Positions 23,295 through 32,056 are shown, numbered from the stretch's first letter. The stretch is 43,811 bases of DNA from Candidatus Sulfopaludibacter sp. SbA3 (GCA_945893365.1 CAMDED010000056.1:1-43811); one strand, 5' to 3'. Program-made: numbers and translations. The notes: generated by a model from the letters alone, not told the origin.

Positions 23295-24881
23295 TCACTG
23301 GACATCCATCGCGCCGCGGGCCGTCACATTGTTCGGCATGAACTTCAGGTAACGTTCGAACACTTGGCGAGCCTTTTCCGGCTGCTTCGTCCGCGTATAG
23401 ATTTCGCCCAGCTTGCGATAGGCGCGCTCCAGCGAGGGATCCATTTGAATGGCCCGCTCCAGATGGCTGGTTGCCTTCACCAAATCGCCAGCCGTCATCC
23501 AAGCGGTAGCCGCATTGATATGGTAGGGAGCGTAGGCGGGTTCCAAGGCGATCGCGCGCTCATAGAGACGCGCGGCCTCGGTGGCTCCGCCTTTACGCAG
23601 GATCACGAGGCCGAGACTGGTGAGCACAGCCGGATCGTCCGGCCGGGATTCGTAGACTTCGGTCAACCGCCGGAAACCGGCATCCATATGGAACGCAGAC
23701 TCGTCGCGTTCTCCGACGAGAACGTTGGCCAGCCCGAGGTTTCTGTCGGCGACGGCTGCCGCCGGTTCCCGCCAAGCCACCAGCTTGCGTTGGAGGGCAG
23801 ATGAGCCCGTCGCAGGAACGCGGGCAATGCGGTGATCTGTGAAGGCGGTATGTCCTCCATCTCTTGTCTGCCGGCGCGGCATGTGGCAACCGATGCAGTT
23901 GGCGGTTGCCGTGGCCGGGTGCGATTTCGCCCGCGGGGCAGAATGGCACCCGAGACATTTCGCGCTGTAGTAACGCTCGGAGTTCACCGGCTTGTCGTGT
24001 GGATCGTGGCAAGAGCCGCACCACAGCTTTCCGGAACTTTGCCGCGCGCAGACGCTCAGCGCCAACTGCTCCACATGGCTGACTACTTTCAGGCCTCCGC
24101 TGCCCGCGTTGTCTGCGGGCGTCTCGAACACGTAAACGGAGAAGACCTCCTCCAACTCCCGACCGGGCCGGAACTCGGCGATCCGCCGCCCCGGATTCGG
24201 TATCCGCGCTTCTCCGGCGAGGTGACATTGATCACACACGCTATCGCGCGCCCGCACCGGCAGCTTGGACGGATTGACAATATTCCCCGCCGACGGCTTG
24301 GCCAAGTGTGCGTCGGTCGGCCCGTGACACCGGTCGCAGGAGATGGCGGCTTCCCCGAACGGCTCCGGCTGGTATCGGTTCAGAGTGGCGAGGACGGGCC
24401 GGGGTTGCCCGGAGTGGCACAGCAGGCACTCGATCGTAACGGGACGGGTGAAATCCGGCTCACGGTCGCGCTCGTAGCCCGGCGCCATATCCCAGATGGC
24501 TCGCTTTGAGTAATACGAGATCGGGGACTGGAACAGGTAGCTGCCGATTTCGATCAGGTAGCCAAACGCGTTGTTGCCGGAGCCGATCACGTAGGCGACA
24601 GGGTATTCCGCGTCGAGACCGTTACGCTCGATGTGCTGGCGCATGCCCGCCGCCGTCGATTCGATTCGGAAGCGAGTATCCGAGAGCGCGTGGTTGAATC
24701 GGCCTGACGGCTGTTTGTGCGGACGGAAAAGCGAATTCGCCATCCCCGTGCGTTGGTAGCCGCTCACTTGTTTTGGATGGCAGGCCGCGCAATTGGCCGC
24801 GCGGCCCGCGGCTTGACCGGCAAGAATCGGCCAGGCGGCGAGTAATACCACGGGCCAGCGCGCGAGCCACAATCCGGTCAT
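23295..24881 (-). CDS. Seven-heme c-type cytochrome fused to a TPR domain
   Basis: 528 residues. Signal peptide (MTGLWLARWPVVLLAAWPIL). Seven CxxCH heme sites begin at Cys 31, 152, 182, 216, 288, 309 and 329, with DRCHGPTDAH, GSCHDPHDK and CIGCHMP contexts. The C-terminal about 150 residues form TPR repeats (DPAVLTSLGLVILRKGGATEAARLYERAI...YAPYHINAATAWMTAGDL...ERAYRKLGEIYTRTKQPEKARQVFERYLKF, listed in pieces). The heme half has the same motif order as the cytochrome at 6144-7211. The TPR part probably docks a partner, and the neighbouring TPR and CRTAC1 proteins are candidates. It acts in the periplasm or at the surface, and electron donor and acceptor are unknown. Confidence 0.9.
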   Translation of the reverse strand: MTGLWLARWPVVLLAAWPILAGQAAGRAANCAACHPKQVSGYQRTGMANSLFRPHKQPSGRFNHALSDTRFRIESTAAGMRQHIERNGLDAEYPVAYVIGSGNNAFGYLIEIGSYLFQSPISYYSKRAIWDMAPGYERDREPDFTRPVTIECLLCHSGQPRPVLATLNRYQPEPFGEAAISCDRCHGPTDAHLAKPSAGNIVNPSKLPVRARDSVCDQCHLAGEARIPNPGRRIAEFRPGRELEEVFSVYVFETPADNAGSGGLKVVSHVEQLALSVCARQSSGKLWCGSCHDPHDKPVNSERYYSAKCLGCHSAPRAKSHPATATANCIGCHMPRRQTRDGGHTAFTDHRIARVPATGSSALQRKLVAWREPAAAVADRNLGLANVLVGERDESAFHMDAGFRRLTEVYESRPDDPAVLTSLGLVILRKGGATEAARLYERAIALEPAYAPYHINAATAWMTAGDLVKATSHLERAIQMDPSLERAYRKLGEIYTRTKQPEKARQVFERYLKFMPNNVTARGAMDVQ

Positions 24882-24909
24882 TGAAGCCAGTGTATCCCAG
24901 CGGGTCCGG

Positions 24910-26577
24910 CTACGGTTCTCGCACGGTGATGTACCTGTCGATGGCGGGGTTCTTGAGAACTTGCCGCTTTCCCGACGGCCAAAAAATGGAGGCCTGCTCT
25001 ACGACGCCGCACGAACCTAAGCCGAAATGGAGCCGCGGATCGCTGCGGGAGAGGTAGCCTGCGCCGTTGCGCACGGTGTCGAACCATTTCCGATTGCATC
25101 CTTCGATTTGCACTCGCGCCCCGAGGGCATCCCGGTTGCTGCGTGTCCCGCCGAGCGAGAAGCCGATCCAGGAATTGCGATTCTCAGTCCGATTGGAGAG
25201 TAGCATGGGCGCGCCGCCGATCGGCAGTACGGCGATGTCCATGCGTCCATCATTGTCGAAGTCAGCCGTCGCCGCGCCGCGGTAGGAGTTCTTCGGCAAT
25301 CCGAGCGGCGCCTCCGAAAAACGGCCGCGTCTATTCTTGAACACTGAGAACGGCTGCAGGTACGTGGTGCTTCCGAGCTTGCCCACGGTGGGATAAACAT
25401 GACCGTTGGCTACCCATAAATCAAGTTCGCCGTCGTTGTCGAAATCGGCGAATCCGGTCCCCCAACCAAGGTACGGGGTGGTCGCGGCGACTAATCCCGC
25501 CGCAGCCGATACGTCCTCAAAGTACCCGGGCGAGATCTGCCGGAAGAGCGGAAAGTAGTCTTCCGAGAAGGTGGTTGTGAGCAGGTCAAGTTTGCCATCG
25601 TGGTCGTAGTCGCCGACCGCGACACCCATATTGGCTTGCGACCGGCCGTCTCCGTTGAAGGCCACGCCACTGACGAGGGCCGATTCCCGGAACGTACCGT
25701 CGCCGAAATTCAGATAGAGATAGTTCGCGCCGGAATCGTTGGCCACAAAGATATCGGGCCGCCCGTCCTGGTTCCAGTCTTCGAACACAGCGGTGAACCC
25801 GTAGCGCGCGTCGACGTCCACGACCTTGGCGCGCTCGGTCACGTCGGAAAATGTGCCGTCGCCATTGTTGCGGAGAAGAACGTCACGCTCACCCTTCAGA
25901 TTCAGAGGCCCGCAAAAGCCGGAAATGCCGCGGTAGTCACAGACGCCCGGGGCGGCGCCGAAGTTTATGGACCGGATATCGACGTACCCGGCTATATACA
26001 GATCGGGGTTGCCATCGTTGTCGTAATCGCCGAACGCGCTGCCGGTATGCCAGTGAATCTCGCGGCTTAATCCGGCGGATTTGCCGATTTCCGCGAACGT
26101 GCCATCGCCGTTGTTACGAAAAAGCAGGTCGATCCCGATGTTGGTGACAAGGATATCCACGAAGCCGTCATTGTTGAAATCGGCGGTATTGGCTCCCGTG
26201 CCCCAGTAGGAATTCGACAGACCGGCTTTGGCCGTCACGTCTGAAAACCGTCCGTGCCCCAGATTGTGAAAAAGATAGAGCCCGTTCGCGGCGGGAGAGG
26301 GCGTCGCACCGGCCAGAATCCGGATCAGACGAGGAACCGTGGATCCATTGACGATCAGGATGTCGAGCAGCCCGTCGTTGTCATAGTCGAGCACGGCAAC
26401 CCCGCTGCCGTTGGCTTCCATGATCCAATGTTTTTCCGATCCGCCGCAGATCATTTCCGCGCGCAGGCCTGCCTCTTTGGCGGTGTCGATGAATCGCAGA
26501 ACGCCGGACGGGTCTCCGTTTGAAATGACGGCGCAGGCGAGGACCAAACCCGCGAAGAGCGGAGTGCGGCGCCTCAC
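24910..26577 (-). CDS. CRTAC1-type FG-GAP/VCBS protein with ASPIC/UnbV C-terminus
   Basis: 555 residues. Signal peptide (MRRRTPLFAGLVLACAVISN). At least seven calcium-binding FG-GAP blades carry D-x-D-x-D-G motifs (YDNDGLLDILI, FNNDGFVDILV, YDNDGNPDLYI, DWNQDGRPDIFV, YDHDGKLDLLT, FDNDGELDLWV, FDNDGRMDIAV), giving an integrin-like beta-propeller. The C-terminal about 100 residues are an ASPIC/UnbV domain (SNRDALGARVQIEG; GAGYLSRSDPRLHFGLG; WPSGKRQVLKNP). The family is secreted and probably mediates binding. Its start overlaps the stop of the upstream TPR gene by four bases, and the cytochrome gene follows after 28 bases, so the three form an operon. Confidence 0.92.
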   Translation of the reverse strand: MRRRTPLFAGLVLACAVISNGDPSGVLRFIDTAKEAGLRAEMICGGSEKHWIMEANGSGVAVLDYDNDGLLDILIVNGSTVPRLIRILAGATPSPAANGLYLFHNLGHGRFSDVTAKAGLSNSYWGTGANTADFNNDGFVDILVTNIGIDLLFRNNGDGTFAEIGKSAGLSREIHWHTGSAFGDYDNDGNPDLYIAGYVDIRSINFGAAPGVCDYRGISGFCGPLNLKGERDVLLRNNGDGTFSDVTERAKVVDVDARYGFTAVFEDWNQDGRPDIFVANDSGANYLYLNFGDGTFRESALVSGVAFNGDGRSQANMGVAVGDYDHDGKLDLLTTTFSEDYFPLFRQISPGYFEDVSAAAGLVAATTPYLGWGTGFADFDNDGELDLWVANGHVYPTVGKLGSTTYLQPFSVFKNRRGRFSEAPLGLPKNSYRGAATADFDNDGRMDIAVLPIGGAPMLLSNRTENRNSWIGFSLGGTRSNRDALGARVQIEGCNRKWFDTVRNGAGYLSRSDPRLHFGLGSCGVVEQASIFWPSGKRQVLKNPAIDRYITVREP

Positions 26578-27491
26578 GGTTGCTTCAACTCGGCAAACCG
26601 CAGGAAATGCCGGCGGGCCTCATCCGGGAACTGCATCCTCACCAGAAGCCTCGCCAATTGATAGTGCGCCTGGGCGTTCTTCGGATCCGCAGTCAAGAGG
26701 TCATCAAGCAACTGTCTGGCCTCTTTGAATTGATTCGCCGATCCCAAAGCGGCGGCCAGTTGGACAGTGGCTTCGGACCACGATGGCCTCCGCTCGAGCG
26801 CCTCCCGCAGCCAGTTGGCGGCATCCTCAGCCCGCCCCTCTTTCAGCGAGAGCACTCCCAGGTTGAAGTAAGGCCACTCCGACCGCTTCGTTTGCTGCCG
26901 GTCGAGTTCGATCGCCTTCCTGTAAGCCGCCCCGGCGTCCTCGAATCGCGCTAGTCCTTCATAAGTCTGCCCGAGATGGTTGAACCCTCTCACGCTCTTG
27001 GGGTCAAGAGCGATGGCGCTCTGGAAGGACTGGAGAGCCGCCGGAAGGTTGTGCCGCTCGAATTGGATCCTGCCCAGATAGTAACGCACATCGGAGTCCG
27101 CGGGCGAGAGGTTACCGGCTTGAAGCAGTTCCGCCTCAGCCAGCGCCGATCTCCCGAGCATGAAGTAGTCGAGTCCAAGAATCTTGCGCGCTTCGCCGCT
27201 AGCCGGGTTACGCTCCAAGTATCGGGATGCGAATGCGGAAGACGCCTGGTAGTTCCCCGTCTGGAACAGGACGTATGACTTCCAGTACAACGCCTGGAGG
27301 TTTTCCGGAGACTGCTCCATTGCCCGATCGAGCGCCTGTCCGGCGCGCTTCCAATCACGCTGCCGAATGAAGACGATCGCCGGCTGCAGGCTACCGGGTG
27401 GGACGGCGTCTTCGGCCCTCGCGAATTCCATGAGTTCCGCGAGCGCCAGCAACAGCGCCGCGCAGGACGCGCCTTGACGCAAGTACCTCAT
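26574..27491 (-). CDS. Secreted TPR-repeat protein
   Basis: 305 residues from ATG 27491, chosen because it begins a clean signal peptide (MRYLRQGASCAALLLALAEL). A longer frame to 27521 would overlap the divergent gene. About seven TPR units follow (ENLQALYWKSYVLFQTGNYQ; SDVRYYLGRIQFERHNLPAA; SVRGFNHLGQTYEGLARFED; PYFNLGVLSLKEGRAEDAAN; NAQAHYQLARLLVRMQFPDE). TPRs form helical scaffolds for protein binding. It is the first gene of the TPR/CRTAC1/cytochrome/receptor operon, with an ATGA overlap to the CRTAC1 gene. Its start is only 22 bases from that of the divergent TPR gene. Confidence 0.88.
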   Translation of the reverse strand: MRYLRQGASCAALLLALAELMEFARAEDAVPPGSLQPAIVFIRQRDWKRAGQALDRAMEQSPENLQALYWKSYVLFQTGNYQASSAFASRYLERNPASGEARKILGLDYFMLGRSALAEAELLQAGNLSPADSDVRYYLGRIQFERHNLPAALQSFQSAIALDPKSVRGFNHLGQTYEGLARFEDAGAAYRKAIELDRQQTKRSEWPYFNLGVLSLKEGRAEDAANWLREALERRPSWSEATVQLAAALGSANQFKEARQLLDDLLTADPKNAQAHYQLARLLVRMQFPDEARRHFLRFAELKQP

Positions 27492-27502
27492 CGCAATATG
27501 AT
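27474..27502 (+). promoter_or_regulatory. Strong sigma-70 promoter of the plus-strand TPR gene
   Basis: TTGACG (27474-27479), a 17-base spacer and TATGAT (27497-27502) give five of six matches in each hexamer. The predicted start near 27509 leaves only about five bases before ATG 27514. The promoter overlaps the first codons of the oppositely transcribed TPR gene. Confidence 0.6.
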
Positions 27503-27513
27503 CAGAACGTAGC

Positions 27514-29034
27514 ATGAGCACGACAAGTTTGACAAGGTTTGGAACACGCCGTGCGAGGCTGCCCGAAGTTGCCGCGGCGCTTGTGCTGTTGCTACCGTCC
27601 CTAGGCGCCCAACCCGAAGAGCTGGTGAAGCTGTATTCCGAGGCCCGCTCGGCAGAGGCCGCGAGCGACTACCGGACGGCCACCCAACGATACGAGCGCA
27701 TCCTCGAATTGCGGCCGGATATGGCCGAGGCGCACGCCAATCTTGGAAATCTCTACTATGTGCAAGGCCGCATGGATCGTGCGGAGGCCTCGTTTAAGAA
27801 AGCTCTCCGCCTCAAGCCAGGCCTCTCCGCACCACACCTGTTGCTCGGTGTTCTTTACTTCAATGCCGGCGATTTCGACCGGGCCGCGCCCCAACTGACG
27901 GCGGCCCTCCAACTGGATCCATCGAGCGCAATGGGCGAATTGTATCTTGGGTACACTTACTACGCGCTCGCCCGATACGCCGAATCGGCGGAGTTTCTCG
28001 AGAAAGCCGCGGAGCGGGACGACCGGAACCCCGATGCCTGGTATCACTTGAGCCTGGTGTATGGACAGATCTCGAAGCGGCACTTCGAACTTTTACAGAA
28101 TCAACATGCCGATGCCTTCGAGACACACCTGGCCCGAAGTCATTTCTTTGAATCCTCCGGCAACTGGTCGGAAGCGCACACCGAACTAGCGCGCGCCCTT
28201 GTTCAAAAGCCGGGGAGCGAGCGCCTGCGGCGCCGGATGGAATGGTTGGAGCGGAGTGCGGCCGGCGAGACGCCCGACCCACCGGAGGGAGCCGCCGGTG
28301 CGGAGGATGGCTCCACGCAGTACCTGTATTCTCCACCGTCCGGAAAGGGCATTCTGGCGGCGGTTGCCGTCGAGAGGAGCCTGCTCGGGGACGCGATCAG
28401 GACCGAACCCGCAACCCGGCAGTCGCTCTATCGGCTCGCCGAAGGATACCAGGCTCTATCCTTTCTGTCGTCGCTGTGGGTGTTCGAGACCGATCCCGAT
28501 TCTTACCGCGCCCATCAATTGCGAGCGCAGTCGTTTGAAGCTGCGGGACGTCTGGACGAAGCGGTCGCTGAGTACCGGGAAGTGCTGGGCCGCAGACCTG
28601 ATTTGCGCACCATTCACTTCGCGATCGGAAACCTATACTGGCGGAAAGAACGGTTCGAGGAAGCGCGTACGGAACTCGAAGCCGAGCTCAAACTCAATCC
28701 CCGCCATGCGCAGGCACACTATGAGTTGGGCGACATTCTGTTCTCGAAGGGCGAGACGGCCTTGGCTGAGAGGCACTTTGAAGAGGCGATCCGGTTTTCG
28801 CCCGCCATGCAGGAAGCCCATCTCGCCGTCGAGCGGATCGCCAGCGCAAATACAAACTACCCAAAGGCGTTGTTGCATCTGAAGAAGGCCGCCGCAATCT
28901 CACCGCGGGACCCAACTCCGTATTACCGCATGTGGCTGCTCTACCGCCGCCTTGGCAAAGCCCCGGAGGCTCAGGCGGCCCGCCAGGAGTTTGAAGAACG
29001 AAAGAAGCAGAGCGGCGGGAAGAAATCGAATTGA
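27514..29034 (+). CDS. Secreted TPR-repeat protein
   Basis: 506 residues from ATG 27514, five bases after a predicted transcription start. N-terminal signal (RLPEVAAALVLLLPSLGAQP). Two blocks of TPRs, about 35-190 (MAEAHANLGNLYYVQGRMDR; SAPHLLLGVLYFNAGDFDRA; SAMGELYLGYTYYALARYAE) and about 330-500 (DSYRAHQLRAQSFEAAGRLD; RTIHFAIGNLYWRKERFEEA; RHAQAHYELGDILFSKGETA), flank a linker with TPDPPEGAAGAEDG. It probably serves as an envelope scaffold. It is divergent from, and probably functionally linked to, the TPR/CRTAC1/cytochrome operon. The partner is unknown. Confidence 0.88.
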   Translation: MSTTSLTRFGTRRARLPEVAAALVLLLPSLGAQPEELVKLYSEARSAEAASDYRTATQRYERILELRPDMAEAHANLGNLYYVQGRMDRAEASFKKALRLKPGLSAPHLLLGVLYFNAGDFDRAAPQLTAALQLDPSSAMGELYLGYTYYALARYAESAEFLEKAAERDDRNPDAWYHLSLVYGQISKRHFELLQNQHADAFETHLARSHFFESSGNWSEAHTELARALVQKPGSERLRRRMEWLERSAAGETPDPPEGAAGAEDGSTQYLYSPPSGKGILAAVAVERSLLGDAIRTEPATRQSLYRLAEGYQALSFLSSLWVFETDPDSYRAHQLRAQSFEAAGRLDEAVAEYREVLGRRPDLRTIHFAIGNLYWRKERFEEARTELEAELKLNPRHAQAHYELGDILFSKGETALAERHFEEAIRFSPAMQEAHLAVERIASANTNYPKALLHLKKAAAISPRDPTPYYRMWLLYRRLGKAPEAQAARQEFEERKKQSGGKKSN

Positions 29035-29374
29035 ACGTCGCTGCGATAGAAGTGGACGGCGCAGGGCCGGGAGCCGTTCAACGCAGCGGTATCGCAGGCA
29101 ATGGGCAACATCCTTCCTTTTGAGGAACCACCACTCTGCCGGTGGTTTGGATTCAATGGGATCGCGAAGAGGGCGCGCCTCGCGAGACCGCTGCAATCGG
29201 CCGCGGCAAACGGCGGCCGATCCGCGCGGAAAGAAAGCGCTCTTCCGAACGGGCCGGCCGCGATGCAATGCGATTCAGGGAGAGGGGATACGACACGCTG
29301 CCGGCGCAACGCGGCTGACATTTCCAAATTGCGGGATTGGACATCTTCCGTTGGCTGACAATTTCATGGTTCCT
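29035..29374. other. Intergenic region between convergent genes, 340 bases
   Basis: No gene supported. Chance frames on both strands have no motifs. The region holds a long-range inverted repeat (CTGCGATA at 29041-29048 with TATCGCAG at 29090-29097) and the hairpin at 29126-29147. It is probably the shared 3' region of the TPR gene and the MacB-type permease gene. Confidence 0.5.
29126..29147. terminator. 7-bp hairpin in the convergent intergenic region
   Basis: AACCACC (29126-29132) and GGTGGTT (29141-29147) are perfect arms around an 8-base loop, 92 bases after the TPR stop. No long T-tract follows, so this is a weak terminator candidate. Confidence 0.3.
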
Positions 29375-30580
29375 TCATTCGTAGCGCAAGGCTTCAGTGG
29401 GGTTAAGCTTCGAAGCACGGCTGGCGGGCAGCATTCCGAACACGACGCCGACGAGTAGAGAAATGGTAAATGCCACTGCCACCGCCTCGCGCGAAACCGG
29501 AATCCTGATGTTTTCCACGAAATAGGAGACGCTCAAAGGGACGGCGATCCCAACCAGGATACCGAGCAGTCCTCCAGCCAGGCTGATGACGACCGCCTCG
29601 GTGAGAAACTGCGCCAGAATTTCGTGGCGGGACGCTCCGACCGCCATGCGAACGCCGATCTCGCGGGTTCGTTCGGTTACCGTCACGAGCATGATGTTCA
29701 TGATCCCGATACCGGAGATGATCAACGCAATCGCGGAAACGAGGATGAGGACCAGCCGCAGGATCAGAGCCACATTTTCCGCGGCGTCCAAAATGGCCGT
29801 CAGATTCTCCACCCTGTATCTTGCGCCTTGGCGGTGCCGCGATTCGAGAATCCGCCGCACCGATTGCGTCACTGGCTCCACTTCCCGCGGCGAGCGCACC
29901 TGCACGTACATCGGGTCGATCTTCTCCACCGTCGTGAAATAGCGCAGCACCGAGATCGGAATCAATATCGTCTCCGCGTTCAGCTCGGTTTGACCGAAGC
30001 TTTCAACCCGCTCCTTGAAGACGCCCGTCACCGTGAACTGAAGGCTATGCACTTTAATCGTCTGCCCGATCGCATCCCGCGGATTTCCGTATAGGCGTTT
30101 CGCCAGTTTCTCCGTGAGAAGCGCGACTTTCTGCCGCAATTGAACATCGTTCGCGTCAAGGAAAGAGCCGCTCAGCATCACCAGATTGCGAACCGTGCGG
30201 TAGTATTCGTCGGACCCGATGACCGCGACATCCTCTTCCCTGCCCCCGATCACCATGCGGTCGTAGTTGGTCATGATGCCGGTGGCGGCGAGAATGCGTC
30301 CCGCGAGTTGTTCGCGAACCGCCTTGACGTCGTCGCCCTTGATGAAATCCGCTTCCGACCGGACGCTGGTTCCGCCGCCCACGTCATAGTAGGCGAAGAT
30401 CATGTTGGAGCCGATGCCCTGAATCTGTTCCAGGATGTAGTCGCGTCCGGTGAGTGAAATCGTGACCACCAGAATGACGGACGCATTGCCTATCAGCATG
30501 CCTAGCGCGGTAAGCAAGGACCTCACCGGGTTTGCGCGGAGAGCGAGAATGCTGAACCGCAAGGCTTCAGTGATAAACAT
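29375..30580 (-). CDS. MacB/FtsX-type ABC transporter permease
   Basis: 401 residues. The first membrane helix (LLTALGMLIGNASVILVVTISL) is followed by a large MacB_PCD-type periplasmic domain at about 45-245. An FtsX domain with three helices follows (ALILRLVLILVSAIALIISGIGIMNIML; ISLAGGLLGILVGIAVPLS; VAVAFTISLLVGVVFGMLPA, given in pieces). It has the family signatures TERTREIGVRMAVGA and PASRASKLNPTEALRYE. MacB-like systems use mechanotransmission to act on periplasmic or outer-membrane substrates rather than passing them through the membrane. No ATPase or membrane-fusion gene is adjacent in the window, so the partner subunits must be elsewhere. Confidence 0.9.
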   Translation of the reverse strand: MFITEALRFSILALRANPVRSLLTALGMLIGNASVILVVTISLTGRDYILEQIQGIGSNMIFAYYDVGGGTSVRSEADFIKGDDVKAVREQLAGRILAATGIMTNYDRMVIGGREEDVAVIGSDEYYRTVRNLVMLSGSFLDANDVQLRQKVALLTEKLAKRLYGNPRDAIGQTIKVHSLQFTVTGVFKERVESFGQTELNAETILIPISVLRYFTTVEKIDPMYVQVRSPREVEPVTQSVRRILESRHRQGARYRVENLTAILDAAENVALILRLVLILVSAIALIISGIGIMNIMLVTVTERTREIGVRMAVGASRHEILAQFLTEAVVISLAGGLLGILVGIAVPLSVSYFVENIRIPVSREAVAVAFTISLLVGVVFGMLPASRASKLNPTEALRYE

Positions 30581-30725
30581 TAGCGGTTGGTGGATGCTTG
30601 CGGAAATCCGCGCGGCGCGCGGGACTCGGATGGAAAATTACGCGGGGCGAGTAAGCAACACCTGGCCGCACCGGTTATTTCACGCGTTCTTAGGGGCGGC
30701 CGGTTGCACATCGGGAGAGTCGTCG

Positions 30726-31610
30726 CTAAATGCCGTTTGCTTTGCGCAGCAACTTTTCCGCGTCGGCCCGCGGAGGGTCGTTCGGCGTAAGCTCAGCCGA
30801 CAGGTACCGCTTCAGGTAGCTGCGCGCCCGCTCCATGTGGCGGTTGGCGCTCACATAGGTCTCCGCACGCTCGAACAATACTTTCGGGGACTGGGGCGCA
30901 AGCGCCTCGGCCCGGAGGAAAACCCGATCGCTCTCCTCGTGCCGCCCTCGCTGCGCCAGGAACTTGGCGAGGTCGATCGCGCGGCCCACTTGGGTAGGAG
31001 CCAAGTCGAGAGCTCTTCTGAGGTGCTCTTCGGCGGCTCCGAATTCCTTGCGGCGCTCGGCAAGCCGCGCCTTCGCCCAGTGCCCCTCCACCGGATCGCG
31101 CTCGGCGATCTTCAAACCGAGAGCCTCCGCCTTGTCGAGACCTCCGCCGAGGAATCCCGGCGCTTGTAAGTAGTATTCGAACAGGTCGTTCGTTGCTTCC
31201 CTATTAGACGGATCGAGGCGAACCGCCCTTTCGAAGGCGTGCCGTGCCTTTGAAGCGTAGCCGGGGGCCGTGAACGGGCTGGCGTGTTCCGCGCGCCGTC
31301 CGTAAGATTTGCCTAGCCAGTCGGCATAGCTCGAATTTGAGGGCTCCATCTCCACGGCCTTCTCGAAGGCATCGCTTGCCCGCTTGAACTCACCAAGCAT
31401 ATATTGCGCCCGTCCGATCAAATCCCAGGCATGCGCGTCCTTGGCGGGAAGCGCCTCCATGATCGCGAGCGAAGCCGAAAACTCCGTCTTCTCGAAAAGC
31501 CCCTCGGCCTTCTCGTATCGTGCGCAGTGGGTCTGGGCGGCATAGGCGGCCCGCCCGGCCGGAAAATGTCCAGCCAGAAGAAGGCACAGCGCACCTGAGT
31601 AGGTTTTCAT
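30726..31610 (-). CDS. Secreted TPR-repeat protein
   Basis: 294 residues from ATG 31610, the first start that opens a signal peptide (MKTYSGALCLLLAGHFPAGR). Upstream in-frame codons run into unrelated sequence. TPR-like units follow (DAHAWDLIGRAQYMLGEFKR; NSSYADWLGKSYGRRAEHAS; EGHWAKARLAERRKEFGAAE; VGRAIDLAKFLAQRGRHEES; SPKVLFERAETYVSANRHME). It lies 71 bases downstream of the YtkA/FixH-like gene on the same strand and 145 bases upstream of the permease gene. A scaffold role is inferred, with no specific partner known. Confidence 0.85.
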   Translation of the reverse strand: MKTYSGALCLLLAGHFPAGRAAYAAQTHCARYEKAEGLFEKTEFSASLAIMEALPAKDAHAWDLIGRAQYMLGEFKRASDAFEKAVEMEPSNSSYADWLGKSYGRRAEHASPFTAPGYASKARHAFERAVRLDPSNREATNDLFEYYLQAPGFLGGGLDKAEALGLKIAERDPVEGHWAKARLAERRKEFGAAEEHLRRALDLAPTQVGRAIDLAKFLAQRGRHEESDRVFLRAEALAPQSPKVLFERAETYVSANRHMERARSYLKRYLSAELTPNDPPRADAEKLLRKANGI

Positions 31611-31681
31611 CGCCACGCAGCCTGTCCCCCAGTCCGTTGGATGCAAACCGGCGGTCTCCCGTTGCACCCGGCCGCAGACGT

Positions 31682-32056
31682 CTACTCCTTGACCTCGTAG
31701 GGGAACTTCTGGGTCAGCGTGTCCGCGCCCTTCGTTGCGCGCACTTCCATGTTCCACTTTCCCACCATGAAGAACATCGGCTTCGCCTGGTACACTCCCG
31801 CCTTCACGGCCTTTGCAGGACTCTTGAACTCGCCATGATCCATCTCGACCATCGTCAGCACGACCACGACGTCGGCGCCCTCCACTGGCGCGCCTTTGGC
31901 GTCCTTAATCGTCACATTGAAGGTTGACGAGAAGTTCACTTTCACGCCGCCAACCGGGGCAATGGAAACTTTCCAGTCCGGCTTCGCGGCAAGAGACGGC
32001 AGCGCGCAGAGTGCGAGGACAGCAAGCGGTTTAAGGAAAATATGGTTCATCCCCAT
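31682..32056 (-). CDS. Small secreted YtkA/FixH-like beta-sandwich protein
   Basis: 124 residues from ATG 32056, or 122 from ATG 32050. Signal peptide (NHIFLKPLAVLALCALPSLA), then one Ig-like beta domain of about 100 residues. It has the pattern FNVTIKDAKGAPVEGADVVV, MVEMDHGEFKSPAKAV, GVYQAKPMFFMVGKWNMEV, typical of YtkA-like/FixH-like domains. The MDHG segment with nearby Met residues resembles copper-handling relatives, so periplasmic metal or redox chaperoning is possible. A TACAAT -10-like box lies just upstream (32062-32057). It is divergent from the histone-like gene. Confidence 0.75.
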   Translation of the reverse strand: MGMNHIFLKPLAVLALCALPSLAAKPDWKVSIAPVGGVKVNFSSTFNVTIKDAKGAPVEGADVVVVLTMVEMDHGEFKSPAKAVKAGVYQAKPMFFMVGKWNMEVRATKGADTLTQKFPYEVKE

